A DNA stretch of 64,000 nucleotides from assembly GCF_019656055.1 (NCBI RefSeq), contig NZ_BPKY01000004.1, positions 115,936 to 179,935 of the forward strand. Reading direction: 5' to 3'. Shown here one piece after another: positions 45,537 to 53,505 of the stretch. Below the pieces are notes generated by a model. The model had not been told where the DNA came from. It saw only the letters and a list, made by a program, of their open reading frames with translations, and ran no database searches. Numbering within the stretch: position 1 is the stretch's first letter; each line of letters begins with the position of its first letter. The stretch is from Leuconostoc miyukkimchii (GTDB taxonomy: Bacteria > Bacillota > Bacilli > Lactobacillales > Lactobacillaceae). Position numbers and translations under genes: made by a program.

Positions 45537-45648
45537 GTTTAGTAGATTCTTTTAGTGATTATCCACTAGACAAGAAGGTCTAATAGTTTAGTAAATAGTT
45601 GGCAACTAGTCAAAAGCGTCCCAACTGTTAAGTATGGGGTGCTTTTTT
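45537..45648 (+). promoter_or_regulatory. Structured leader RNA with switchable terminator, copy B (NiCoT)
   Basis: Related in sequence and structure to 32465-32575. P1 pairs GTTTAGT (45537-45543) with ACTAGAC (45565-45571); the loop keeps the TTTT.AGTGATT.TC core. At the second base pair copy A has A-T and copy B has T-A, a compensatory change. AGTTGG (45597-45602) can pair with CCAACT (45621-45626), which competes with the terminator stem GCGTCCCA/TGGGGTGC. The shared flank CTTCT..AATTAAT lies just upstream in both. Confidence 0.75.
45613..45648 (+). terminator. Attenuator terminator in the NiCoT leader
   Basis: Stem AAAGCGTCCCA/TGGGGTGCTTT with G-T pairs is followed by a T run. The 151 bases from here to the NiCoT start contain no other feature I can support. 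Confidence 0.8.
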
Positions 45649-45799
45649 AGTTCAAGGAATCGTAGTGCAAAACAAAATGATAATTATATAAAAGTAGATG
45701 GACATAATCTGTCTACGAAGGACACAATTTGTTCATTATATTTACGCAGCAACAGTGCATGTGATAATCTTATTTTACAGAATAAGGGGAGAACAAGTT

Positions 45800-46831
45800 A
45801 TGATGTTACAAACTCAGAAACAAACAACAATACAGTCGGATGCAGTACGTTATGGTGCAATAATCATGCTGTTTCTAGTATCAGGAATCGCATTGTTAAT
45901 GACAAAAGCGTCACAATATCCTGAAATGATTGCCATGGCCTACCTATCATTTACAATGGGATTGCGACATGCATTTGATGTCGATCATATTGCAGCAATT
46001 GATAACATGACACGTAAGATGCTCAATGATGGTAAAAATACACGGGGTGTGGGATTTAGTTTTTCATTTGGACATTCTATGGTTGTGGTACTGATGGCTT
46101 TGGTGACTGTATTATTTGTAGAATGGGCTAAACATGCTATGCCAGTTTTTGAACATATTGGTGGTGCAATGGGCACGCTGATTGCAGCAACCATGTTGAT
46201 CATGTTGGCTATTGTAAATAGTTTCATTTTACGTGATATTTGGGTGCAGTTTAGAGCAATGCGTCATCATAATAAGCAAGTGGTAACCGATGATTCAGTT
46301 AAGGTTTCTAAAATATATCGTCTTTTTTTAAAATTATTAGGCATGATTAGCCATAATTGGCAAGTAGCGATAGTAGGTTTTTTGTTTGGTCTAGGTTTTG
46401 ATACTGCCACACAAATTGCGGTCTTGGCAACTTCTGCTACGGCTGCCAATGAAGGGGTAGTGTGGTATGCCACGTTAGCATTTCCCATGTTATTTACTGC
46501 CGGGATGTGTTTGATGGATACCATTGATGGTTTTTTCATGAGTACAACATATCATTGGGTATTTTCGTCACCGTATCGCAAAGTGTATTATAATTTGACA
46601 ATTACAGGCATTTCAATATTAGCGGCAGGATTCATCGGTTTTGTGGATCTGGTACAGTCTTTTGGGGCAATGTTTAAGTGGGATAATGAGTTAACGAAGT
46701 GGGCGATGGGTTTGGATTTTAATCAAATGGGTATTATATTAGTGATTTTGTTTATTGTGACATGGGTTGTGGCGATAACGATTTGGCATGTGTTTAAATT
46801 AGCCGAAAAAGATAAAGAGCAGATGGTTTAA
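45800..46831 (+). CDS. NiCoT-family nickel/cobalt transporter
   Basis: This 343-residue membrane permease has eight or so hydrophobic segments. The family signature RHAFDVDHIAAIDNMTR (about 55-71) contains the metal-binding HxxxxDH, and the second motif FGLGFDTATQIAVL (about 195) and FSFGHSMVV are also present. The ATG at 45800 follows AAGGGGAG; longer in-frame starts have no ribosome site. It imports Ni2+ or Co2+. No urease or hydrogenase is in the window, so the user enzyme is not seen. The upstream leader suggests attenuation control. Confidence 0.93.
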   Translation: MMLQTQKQTTIQSDAVRYGAIIMLFLVSGIALLMTKASQYPEMIAMAYLSFTMGLRHAFDVDHIAAIDNMTRKMLNDGKNTRGVGFSFSFGHSMVVVLMALVTVLFVEWAKHAMPVFEHIGGAMGTLIAATMLIMLAIVNSFILRDIWVQFRAMRHHNKQVVTDDSVKVSKIYRLFLKLLGMISHNWQVAIVGFLFGLGFDTATQIAVLATSATAANEGVVWYATLAFPMLFTAGMCLMDTIDGFFMSTTYHWVFSSPYRKVYYNLTITGISILAAGFIGFVDLVQSFGAMFKWDNELTKWAMGLDFNQMGIILVILFIVTWVVAITIWHVFKLAEKDKEQMV

Positions 46832-46832
46832 G

Positions 46833-47678
46833 TCACTGTGCGGACTTTTCTGAATAATTTTTTTCATGAATAATCAATGTGCTACCAAATGGGTCAGTTA
46901 GCCAAATTTGTCCAGGTTGATTAGATGTATTCCGGTTATTTGATTGAAGTACGGTAAAATAATCCAAATCAACTGATATCGTCCAAGATACTAAACCGTT
47001 ATCATAATATTCACGCTGCGTCAGATTTGTACCTAGCCATGTATTATAGGCGTGATGATGATGGTAGTGATTATGTGAATAGAAATGAGCACTATCAGCA
47101 ATCGTTGAAGTTAATGCCATTTTAAGCTCATCGATAAAAAATGTATCACCTTTTGTAATATTGTCGCCTACAAAGTGAATATGTCCGACTTTCATTTCAT
47201 CAGGGAAGCCTGCCCAAGCAGCTTTTTTTGTTTTAAGTAATGTCAAAAGATCTACTTCTTTTGTGCCCATTTTAACAAGGTTATCATGCCATTCCCAAAG
47301 CGCTTTAGGACGATCATGATAAAGTTCGATACCATTACCATTAGGGTCATTTAAATAAAATGCTTCACTAACATCGTGGTCTCCAGAACCTAACGGATAA
47401 TTAATTAATATCAGTCGTTCAATGAGACTTGCTAGGGAAGCTGAATCAGGGAATAGTAGTGCAAAATGGTAAAGACCTTTATGTGAACTAACGTTTTTAC
47501 GTCCGTTAAAAATTAGCGTTAAAAACGGTTTATCCTTCTGGGTATAGGCGTAAGAATAACTATTCTTATTTTCTTGTTTTTCTACCAGTTTTAAAACATC
47601 GCGATAAAAACTACGCATGCGTGTTTCGTCATCTGCCCTGAGTGTTAGGCTATCAATCGTGTAATTAGTATTTAGCAT
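46833..47678 (-). CDS. VOC-family protein (glyoxalase/extradiol dioxygenase-like, CatE type)
   Basis: The 281 residues form two vicinal-oxygen-chelate modules (about 8-125 and 165-275). Metal-ligand candidates are His in LYHFALLF, Glu in GNGIELYHDR and His in VGHIHFVGDN. A histidine-rich loop (FYSHNHYHHHHAYNTW, about 205-220) is conspicuous. Similar proteins are annotated catechol 2,3-dioxygenase or glyoxalase in lactic acid bacteria, but the substrate is unknown. It is convergent with the NiCoT gene with only 1 base between stops and no strong terminator there. An AGAGAG site precedes the ATG. Confidence 0.85.
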   Translation of the reverse strand: MLNTNYTIDSLTLRADDETRMRSFYRDVLKLVEKQENKNSYSYAYTQKDKPFLTLIFNGRKNVSSHKGLYHFALLFPDSASLASLIERLILINYPLGSGDHDVSEAFYLNDPNGNGIELYHDRPKALWEWHDNLVKMGTKEVDLLTLLKTKKAAWAGFPDEMKVGHIHFVGDNITKGDTFFIDELKMALTSTIADSAHFYSHNHYHHHHAYNTWLGTNLTQREYYDNGLVSWTISVDLDYFTVLQSNNRNTSNQPGQIWLTDPFGSTLIIHEKNYSEKSAQ

Positions 47679-47848
47679 ATTTCTCTCTTTAACTTAATTA
47701 TTATTTATAAGTATGATAGTGTTTTTTCTCGCGTTTGTCTAGTAATACTGTCATGCGAGCGACTATACTAACAAAATCAATCATAAAACTAACTTAATTG
47801 ATTAAAAATGATAGAATTGAACTATAAAACATGTTCAGGAGATTGCCA

Positions 47849-48322
47849 ATGAAAAATTTATCTGTTTCTGCTAAGGCAGTATTGATGGCAGCCATTATTT
47901 TGATATTAGGTTCGCTTTCTTCGTTTAGTGTTGAGTGGATTCGAGGCGTATCAATTGGCGAGGTATATGGGACATTTAATTTACCACCCTTCTCACCACC
48001 AAAATGGCTATTTGGGCCAGCTTGGGGAATATTATACATATTATTAGGTATTTATTGTGCTAATTTAAATTTTGCCAAAACAAACAGGTCAAAGATATAT
48101 ATTTTTATGTACACGCAGTTGGTATTGAATATATTTTGGACAGTCGTATTTTTTTCATTTTCTCAATTGTTTTTGGCTAGTGTGATGATCGTTGTGATGG
48201 ATATATTGGTCGCTGGTTTATTAATCAGTGATACGAGACCAATTAAATACATTTTAATACCTTATTTAATTTGGTTGTTGTTTGCGACATATTTGTCCAT
48301 TTCTGTTTTATTGCTGAACTAA
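47849..48322 (+). CDS. TspO/MBR-family membrane protein
   Basis: This 157-residue protein has five hydrophobic segments, the TspO layout. The conserved tract PPFSPPKWLFGPAWGILYIL (about 48-67) matches the PPxWxFxxxWxxLY family motif that lines the porphyrin/cholesterol pocket, and FWTVVFFSFSQLFLA follows. The ATG at 47849 comes after AGGAG. Bacterial relatives are linked to tetrapyrrole and stress responses. Leuconostoc is usually fermentative, so the partner molecule is open. It is followed 36 bases later by a uracil-DNA glycosylase-like gene. Confidence 0.9.
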   Translation: MKNLSVSAKAVLMAAIILILGSLSSFSVEWIRGVSIGEVYGTFNLPPFSPPKWLFGPAWGILYILLGIYCANLNFAKTNRSKIYIFMYTQLVLNIFWTVVFFSFSQLFLASVMIVVMDILVAGLLISDTRPIKYILIPYLIWLLFATYLSISVLLLN

Positions 48323-48358
48323 ACAATATGAAATGGGGCACAAAGGAGTTTTGTAATT

Positions 48359-48934
48359 TTGGCTATCTTAGATGATATTATGGCAGATCAAATGAATAGT
48401 GAGCTGACGGCTAAAGGTTGGCGCCCGATATTTAAAGCGCCAGTTAGTGCAAAAATTGTGATTATTGGTCAGGCACCTGGGATTCGTGTTCAAAATACTG
48501 GTATAATGTGGAACGATGCCTCAGGTGATCGTTTACGGCAATGGCTGGGCGTGAGCCACGATGAATTTTATAATTCAGGTAATTTTGGTGTCATTCCTAT
48601 GGATTTTTATTATCCCGGAAAGGGTAAATCTGGCGATATACCACCTCGAAAGGGTGTCGCTGAAAAATGGCATCCGCAGTTGTTAGAGCAAATGCCTAAT
48701 ATTGAGCTCATTATTTTAGTAGGCGCGTACGCTCAAAAGTATTATTTAAATTTACCAAGTCGGTTCAAGATAACAGATGTCGTAAAAAACTATAAAGCAT
48801 ATTTGCCGCTTTATTTTCCGATTGTGCATCCATCACCACGCAATAATATTTGGTTAGCGAAAAACACATGGTTTGAAGAAAATGTCATACCTGATTTGCA
48901 ACAAAAAGTCTTTAATGTACTAGAAAGTAGATAG
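48359..48934 (+). CDS. Uracil-DNA glycosylase-family protein
   Basis: The 191 residues have motif A IIGQAPGIRVQNTGIMWNDA (about 40-59) and motif B HPSPRNNIWLAKNTW (about 161-175). The fold residues between them, PMDFYYPGKGKSGDIPP, also fit the UDG superfamily. The first motif differs from the GQDPYH of Ung, so this is one of the divergent families, and its DNA substrate is not certain. The probable start is a TTG at 48359, 10 bases after AAGGAG; an ATG at 48380 is the fallback. Confidence 0.85.
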   Translation: MAILDDIMADQMNSELTAKGWRPIFKAPVSAKIVIIGQAPGIRVQNTGIMWNDASGDRLRQWLGVSHDEFYNSGNFGVIPMDFYYPGKGKSGDIPPRKGVAEKWHPQLLEQMPNIELIILVGAYAQKYYLNLPSRFKITDVVKNYKAYLPLYFPIVHPSPRNNIWLAKNTWFEENVIPDLQQKVFNVLESR

Positions 48935-49011
48935 TTATAATAGGGTCAATGATTGTAATTTTTTCAAATGAATGATATTCTTAAAATAATAGAATAATAA
49001 AACGGTTGAGC

Positions 49012-49064
49012 AAAAGCTTCAAGAAATAATTAGTCGGGGAACTAGTTATTTTTTGAAGCTTTTT
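49012..49064 (+). terminator. Strong hairpin directly before the antiporter gene
   Basis: A long stem (AAAAGCTTCAA...TTGAAGCTTTT with an inner AATAATTAGT/ACTAGTTATT part and loop CGGGGA) ends in TTTTT, 19 bases before the next ATG. It may end upstream transcription or act as an attenuator. Confidence 0.7.
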
Positions 49065-49082
49065 AATGTTAAGGAGACGATT

Positions 49083-50054
49083 ATGTCATATATTGAAATT
49101 GGGATTTTAATTTTCATCACAATAATTTTAGGCAAAATAGCTAAAAAATTAAAAATATCGGAAGTAGTTGGCCAGTTATTATCAGGCATCATTTTAGGTG
49201 TGAGCTTTCTGAACGTGGTGCATGCGACGCAGCTAATCCATACATTAGCAGAAATTGGGATTTTTATGTTAATGTTCAATTCAGGCATGTCGTCAGACAT
49301 TAAAGCAATGAGAAAATATATTAAAGCGTCGATGTTGGTGGCAGTGATGGGGGTTGTTGTGCCAGCAATCGTTTTTCCGATAGCATTCTTGTTATTGGGA
49401 TATAGTTTGAATGTATCGTTGTTTGCCGGTGTGGTTTTTTCTGCCACGTCTATATCGATCACATTGGCCGTGTTGGCTGAGCAAAAAAAATTAGCAACGA
49501 CAATGGGAGCGGTCATTTTGTCTGCTGCGGTAGTAGATGACGTGATTGCGCTGATTGCTGTGATGGCATTCTCTATTATTTTTGGTGGTGGTACATTAGG
49601 TGTGGGCAGTATACTGCCGCTGATTGCGTTTGCACTAGGGATTTTTCTAGGAAAAACATCATTTGCAGTTAATCTAACTAGCGTATCAAATCATATTGGA
49701 GATAGATTTTTATATCCTATTTTCTTTGGTGCTATTGGTTTAGAAGTAACTATTCAAGGTTTAAGCAACAAACTCATACCGATTGCGGTATTTAGTACCT
49801 TAGCGATTATGACAAAATTTAGCGGCTCGTTTATTGGGGCAAAAATTGCTGGTATCAACACGCCAGTGGCCAATGCCATTGGTGCAGGTATGATTTCACG
49901 AGGAGAAATGGCACTTATTATCACACAAATTGGCTTGTCATCTCACATGATTGATGAGTCGATTTCGGGAGAATTTATTGTGACGATTATTATTTCTACT
50001 ATAGTGGCGCCTATCATCATGAAACCGTTGTTTACAAAAGTATCCCAAAATTGA
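49083..50054 (+). CDS. CPA2-type cation:proton antiporter (KefB/NapA-like), membrane domain only
   Basis: This 323-residue membrane protein has about ten hydrophobic segments and no C-terminal TrkA-N domain. Family features are GQLLSGIILG (about 30-39), GIFMLMFNSGM, SATSISITLAVL, the transport-site AVVDDVIALIAV (about 150-161, paired Asp) and MISRGEMALI near the end. It probably exchanges Na+ or K+ for protons in acid or salt stress. The ATG at 49083 follows AAGGAG; it is preceded at once by a strong hairpin. Confidence 0.9.
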   Translation: MSYIEIGILIFITIILGKIAKKLKISEVVGQLLSGIILGVSFLNVVHATQLIHTLAEIGIFMLMFNSGMSSDIKAMRKYIKASMLVAVMGVVVPAIVFPIAFLLLGYSLNVSLFAGVVFSATSISITLAVLAEQKKLATTMGAVILSAAVVDDVIALIAVMAFSIIFGGGTLGVGSILPLIAFALGIFLGKTSFAVNLTSVSNHIGDRFLYPIFFGAIGLEVTIQGLSNKLIPIAVFSTLAIMTKFSGSFIGAKIAGINTPVANAIGAGMISRGEMALIITQIGLSSHMIDESISGEFIVTIIISTIVAPIIMKPLFTKVSQN

Positions 50055-50086
50055 CTGTGTTTGATATGCACCAAAAAAATTAAAGA

Positions 50087-50755
50087 CTAGATTTCGGCGT
50101 TAACAACTGGTTTAATATCTTTTAACAAAATACCATTATGACTAAACCAGGCAAATCCGTTGCGATCTTTTCCTAGCTGCTCAGCAGGAACATGATAGAA
50201 ATGATCGTAACAACAGATTGCAGAGCGTGAAAGTGAATGTACTTGCCCACAACAACAGAGTACTTTATTTTTAGCATCTAACACGGTAACGGTCATGGAA
50301 GGGTTATCTTTGAATTGAAGCTTAGTGCCCATGGGTATGGACAAGTAAGCAAAGCTTCTATTTGGACGTTGACCTAGTTTTCTTGAAACGTAGGGATGAT
50401 ACACACCAGTAATTAATGTATTGAAATCATTTGGTTGTATAACTTCGGCAGCAGGGTCATTGAAAGCTAAAAGTTCAAAAACGCTTTTGACTTGGTTGAA
50501 ACTCGCTTTAAAATATTCCTTTGAACTGCTATCACGTTTATCTGACAAAGCTTTATGTAATAAACGTTCCGCTTTTTTGAAGTTGGGGAGTTTGAGTGCG
50601 AATAGCAACAAAGTTGGCTTACTGTCTGGAATGCCTGTGTCATTAAATTGTTTTAAACGTTTTGCTAAATTTGTCGTTTGTCCAACTTTTATATATCCTG
50701 GAAAAGATTTATTCTCTAAAGCATAAACATATCCAATATCTGTCATGGTAGCCAA
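50087..50755 (-). CDS. GIY-YIG nuclease-fold protein (T5orf172/MUG113 type)
   Basis: The 222 residues have an N-terminal GIY-YIG-like module: GYVYALENKSFPGYIKVGQTTNLAKRLKQF (split at about 8-37; Arg in AKRL) and a later Glu in SSKEYFKAS. The C-terminal part (about 115-222) contains CCCGQVHSLSRSAICCYDHF, a cysteine-rich patch that might bind zinc. I do not recognise that half. The start is TTG at 50755 five bases after GGAAGGA, or ATG at 50746. It is a solitary gene, with no partner methylase or toxin; the role is unknown. Confidence 0.75.
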   Translation of the reverse strand: MATMTDIGYVYALENKSFPGYIKVGQTTNLAKRLKQFNDTGIPDSKPTLLLFALKLPNFKKAERLLHKALSDKRDSSSKEYFKASFNQVKSVFELLAFNDPAAEVIQPNDFNTLITGVYHPYVSRKLGQRPNRSFAYLSIPMGTKLQFKDNPSMTVTVLDAKNKVLCCCGQVHSLSRSAICCYDHFYHVPAEQLGKDRNGFAWFSHNGILLKDIKPVVNAEI

Positions 50756-50988
50756 TCTATTCCTTCCAACTTTTTAACGTGGACGTTTAGCACGTCATGG
50801 TAGTTGAGTCTACTTAAAGGGTTCATTTATCTCGATTATCATGGTTATGAGTGAATGTTATTTTATCAAACTATACATCTGAAAAGGGATTATTGTCAAA
50901 TGTATGATACGGTGTTTGCCAAGTATCTAGTATAAACATTATTTTTATTGGTCTATTTAAAAATTAATGTCACGTTCGGATAGAAAGG

Positions 50989-50997
50989 TGGTACAAT
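50989..50997 (+). promoter_or_regulatory. folT promoter, extended -10
   Basis: TGGTACAAT at 50989-50997 is an extended -10 box with no good -35. It lies about 25-30 bases before the riboswitch. The upstream stretch 50756-50980 shows no gene. Confidence 0.55.
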
Positions 50998-51023
50998 GAA
51001 AAAGTCGATAAGACAAATAAAAT

Positions 51024-51149
51024 CGGGGTAGATATCTGCGCGTTAAGTGTGAAGGAGACGGAATGTGAGCCTTCAACGAAATAGCAGTATATTATCTGGC
51101 AAATGGTCAAGATAATATACTGTTGTGCGATGTAGATATCACATTCACC
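51024..51149 (+). promoter_or_regulatory. Tetrahydrofolate (THF) riboswitch
   Basis: The conserved core GCGCGTTAAGTGTGAAGG (from 51038), GGAATGTGAGCCTTCAACGAA (split, about 51060-51080) and a closing strand GCGATGTAGATATCACATTC match the THF aptamer known from Firmicutes folT leaders. P4 is an unusually long AT-rich stem (about 51083-51123). Downstream, GGTGAA can pair with the aptamer end and CTCC-AAAC-GGAG (51173-51184) masks the ribosome site, pointing to translational control of folate uptake. Confidence 0.88.
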
Positions 51150-51194
51150 AGTATATTTTTTTGCGGTGAACACTCCAAACGGAGGTTCAGAACT

Positions 51195-51773
51195 ATGGCA
51201 GTTCAAAATATAACTAACGACAAGGCACTGTGGTCGTTACCCAAATTAGACATACGTCAATTTGTTGTGCTTGCATTATTGATGGGACTTGATATAGCCC
51301 TCGGCAAATTGACAGTGGGGACAAATGTTCTCAAGATCAGCTTTGTTTTTGTCGCGATGTCACTGATTGCAAAGTGGTATGGGCCACTTTGGACCATGCT
51401 TATCGCAACCGTTTTAGATGTTGTCAATGCAACGGTAATTAGTCCAAGCGGCACGTTTTTTCTTGGCTTCACGCTATCAGCAATTTCGGCAGGCTTAATT
51501 TATGCTTTGTTTTACTATGAACAAGTACATGTGAGTTGGCTGCGGATAATTATAGCTGTTGGCTTAGTCACCGTGGTTGTTAATATTGGAATGAACACAT
51601 TGTGGTTATTCATCATGTATACTCGGGTTCATACGTGGGATACTTATTTTGCTTTAATCTTGCCACGCATGATCAAATCAGCTATTATGTATCCAATACA
51701 AGTGATTATAACTTATCTCTTCTTGAACAATGCTGCTGTGAAGCAAGCAACGAAGCAAATATTCAATAAATAG
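51195..51773 (+). CDS. folT: Folate ECF transporter substrate-binding component FolT
   Basis: This 192-residue S component of an energy-coupling factor transporter has about six hydrophobic segments. It has the start IRQFVVLALLMGLDIALGKL (about 20-39) and the FolT-like WYGPLWTMLIATVLDVVNA and NTLWLFIMYTR. It recruits the shared EcfAA'T module, not in this window, to import folates. The ATG at 51195 follows GGAGG, which is part of the riboswitch-controlled hairpin. It ends in a short terminator. Confidence 0.92.
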   Translation: MAVQNITNDKALWSLPKLDIRQFVVLALLMGLDIALGKLTVGTNVLKISFVFVAMSLIAKWYGPLWTMLIATVLDVVNATVISPSGTFFLGFTLSAISAGLIYALFYYEQVHVSWLRIIIAVGLVTVVVNIGMNTLWLFIMYTRVHTWDTYFALILPRMIKSAIMYPIQVIITYLFLNNAAVKQATKQIFNK

Positions 51774-51778
51774 AAGTT

Positions 51779-51799
51779 AAACAGCGAAAGCTGTTTTTT
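51779..51799 (+). terminator. Terminator after folT
   Basis: AACAGC-GAAA-GCTGTT stem followed by a T run. Confidence 0.85.
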
Positions 51800-51854
51800 T
51801 ATTGCCATTAAAATGAGAAGATGGTAAACTAAAAAATAATAATAGGGGGCATTT

Positions 51855-52331
51855 ATGACAGCATGGCAAGCGCTGACTGATTTTTTTAAGCGATATACAC
51901 GTTTTATTGGGACAAGTTCGAGAAGTGCTTTTAATTGGATCGTATGGTTTTGGGGCGTTATCTATCTGATTGTTGCAGTTCTCATCATTGTAGTTGCTGG
52001 TTTAGGTGTTTTTTTTGGAAAACATGGGGATACTGCAACAGATACAACGCCTTTTTTGGGAACAATCATATTGGTTGCTTTGAGTGTGATGGTGTTATCA
52101 ATTATAGTGATTATACCTAATTTGGCACTATATGCGCGCAGATTACATGACATGGGTTTTTCGGGTTGGTGGCAAATTGTACCAATGATAGTAAATGCCA
52201 CTATTACACTGATTATTATTTTCTTTACCAATAATAATGAGCAGTTCTATTGGTTGCAAAGTACGATTAGCCTTGTGTTTGCTCTCTGGCTATCTTTTAG
52301 TAAATCAAAACCAAATAGTCCATATAGTTAA
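51855..52331 (+). CDS. DUF805 membrane protein
   Basis: This 158-residue protein has four hydrophobic segments and the family signature ARRLHDMGFSGWW (about 94-106). DUF805 proteins are small inner-membrane proteins of unknown function, common in Firmicutes and proteobacteria. A GGGGGC-type ribosome site lies before the ATG. Convergent with a YczE-like gene and separated from it by a bidirectional terminator. Confidence 0.88.
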   Translation: MTAWQALTDFFKRYTRFIGTSSRSAFNWIVWFWGVIYLIVAVLIIVVAGLGVFFGKHGDTATDTTPFLGTIILVALSVMVLSIIVIIPNLALYARRLHDMGFSGWWQIVPMIVNATITLIIIFFTNNNEQFYWLQSTISLVFALWLSFSKSKPNSPYS

Positions 52332-52341
52332 TATATAAAAT

Positions 52342-52382
52342 AAAAAAATCGCTAGGCTATTTATTGGCCTAGCGATTTTTTA
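52342..52382. terminator. Bidirectional terminator
   Basis: ATCGCTAGGC (52348-52357) pairs with GCCTAGCGAT (52367-52376), bounded by A and T runs, between convergent genes. Confidence 0.88.
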
Positions 52383-53060
52383 ATTGCCTCTGATATCACC
52401 ATGAACAAGATGCTTAAATATATAACGATCGGACCAAGCGATGTTTCGTCCTTGAAATAGAAATGAGACCAATGTTCCGAGACCAAGTGCAACAAATTGG
52501 TGGCTAAAAATAAAAGCAAACAAAGAGAGTGCAATAGCAGCAATAAAATTACTCATTTGTGCTTTAGAGGCATTACCATGAAAATAATCAAAACGTAAAA
52601 TATTTGTTAAATCATCTAGGGGATGTAAGATCCAGTTCACACGTTGGTAAATTGAAATTGCGACACCAATTGTCCAGACGGCAAAAAAATCAATGGGTAA
52701 ACGAATCCACCAAGCAAGTGAATGAATGCCTATGCTGATAAAGAAACTGGCAAAAAAGCTCACTAAGAAACTAAACGATAGACCAAAAATGATATTACCA
52801 AGTAATCGTGGCCAGTTAAAACTCATGGCAAGAAACATATTTAAAAAAGCGATAGAGATAGCTACTAATCCCAAAAATATACCAATTGGTAAGCCGGTAG
52901 CATTGGATAAATTAGCTGCACTAGCGGTCCAGGGCGCAGATCCCATGGTAGATGCAACACTTAAACCATTGCCAAATGAATTAAGAACCAAAGAAATTAT
53001 AAAAAAACTGATTTTTTGTTTGAAACCAAGTTGATAAAATTGACCATCAATATAGTACAT
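52380..53060 (-). CDS. YczE/YitT-type membrane protein
   Basis: This 226-residue protein has five or six hydrophobic segments. It has FFIISLVLNSFGNGLSVASTMGSAPWTA (split at about 18-45), the conserved start region of the YczE-like family, and DDLTNILRF (about 146). Function is not known; YczE of Bacillus affects surfactin synthesis. The ATG at 53060 has an AGAATTG-type weak site. Divergent from an SDR remnant. Confidence 0.8.
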   Translation of the reverse strand: MYYIDGQFYQLGFKQKISFFIISLVLNSFGNGLSVASTMGSAPWTASAANLSNATGLPIGIFLGLVAISIAFLNMFLAMSFNWPRLLGNIIFGLSFSFLVSFFASFFISIGIHSLAWWIRLPIDFFAVWTIGVAISIYQRVNWILHPLDDLTNILRFDYFHGNASKAQMSNFIAAIALSLFAFIFSHQFVALGLGTLVSFLFQGRNIAWSDRYIFKHLVHGDIRGN

Positions 53061-53129
53061 ACAATTCTCCCAAGAAACATAATGATTTCATTATAACTAA
53101 TATTAGGAAATAACGTACATATTTTGTAA

Positions 53130-53258
<129 letters not shown>

Positions 53259-53278
53259 AAATGAATAGGTAGTCACAA

Positions 53279-53312
53279 TGAAATCTGAAAATTATATTAA
53301 TTTTCAGATTTT
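53279..53312 (+). terminator. Terminator after the SDR remnant
   Basis: GAAATCTGAAAATT stem with AATTTTCAGATTT and a short T run. It probably belonged to the lost dehydrogenase gene. Confidence 0.75.
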
Positions 53313-53346
53313 TAAATTGTCAGTATAAGTGATAATGAGTTTGTTA

Positions 53347-53364
53347 TTGTATATTTCTACACAA
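53347..53364 (+). promoter_or_regulatory. Rex-like operator before adhE
   Basis: TTGTATATTTCTACACAA keeps both TTGT/ACAA ends and most of the dyad of the Rex consensus TTGTGAANNNNTTCACAA (11 of 14 specified positions). adhE is a classic target of the NADH sensor Rex in Gram-positive bacteria. Confidence 0.55.
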
Positions 53365-53378
53365 TGTATAAATTAAAA

Positions 53379-53392
53379 ATAAAACGCTTACA
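53379..53392 (+). promoter_or_regulatory. cre-like site before adhE
   Basis: ATAAAACGCTTACA matches the cre consensus at all specified positions but the first two. It lies upstream of the promoter TTGCTT (53435-53440)-17-TATACT (53458-53463), a place where CcpA can activate. Confidence 0.45.
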
Positions 53393-53434
53393 AGTTCTTT
53401 TATATCAATGTTTTAAAGATTTAAATAAATAAGC

Positions 53435-53463
53435 TTGCTTTTTTTATGAAGGTGTTATATACT
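53435..53463 (+). promoter_or_regulatory. adhE promoter
   Basis: TTGCTT and TATACT with a 17-base spacer, about 43 bases before the start codon. Confidence 0.6.
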
Positions 53464-53505
53464 TACATTGTTAAGTAATGAGCAAACAAAAAGGAGTAAA
53501 ATATT

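Noticed and set aside
45634..45924. Open frames over the NiCoT leader and gene start
   Set aside because: They overlap the attenuator terminator and the well-supported NiCoT gene in another frame and lack start signals.
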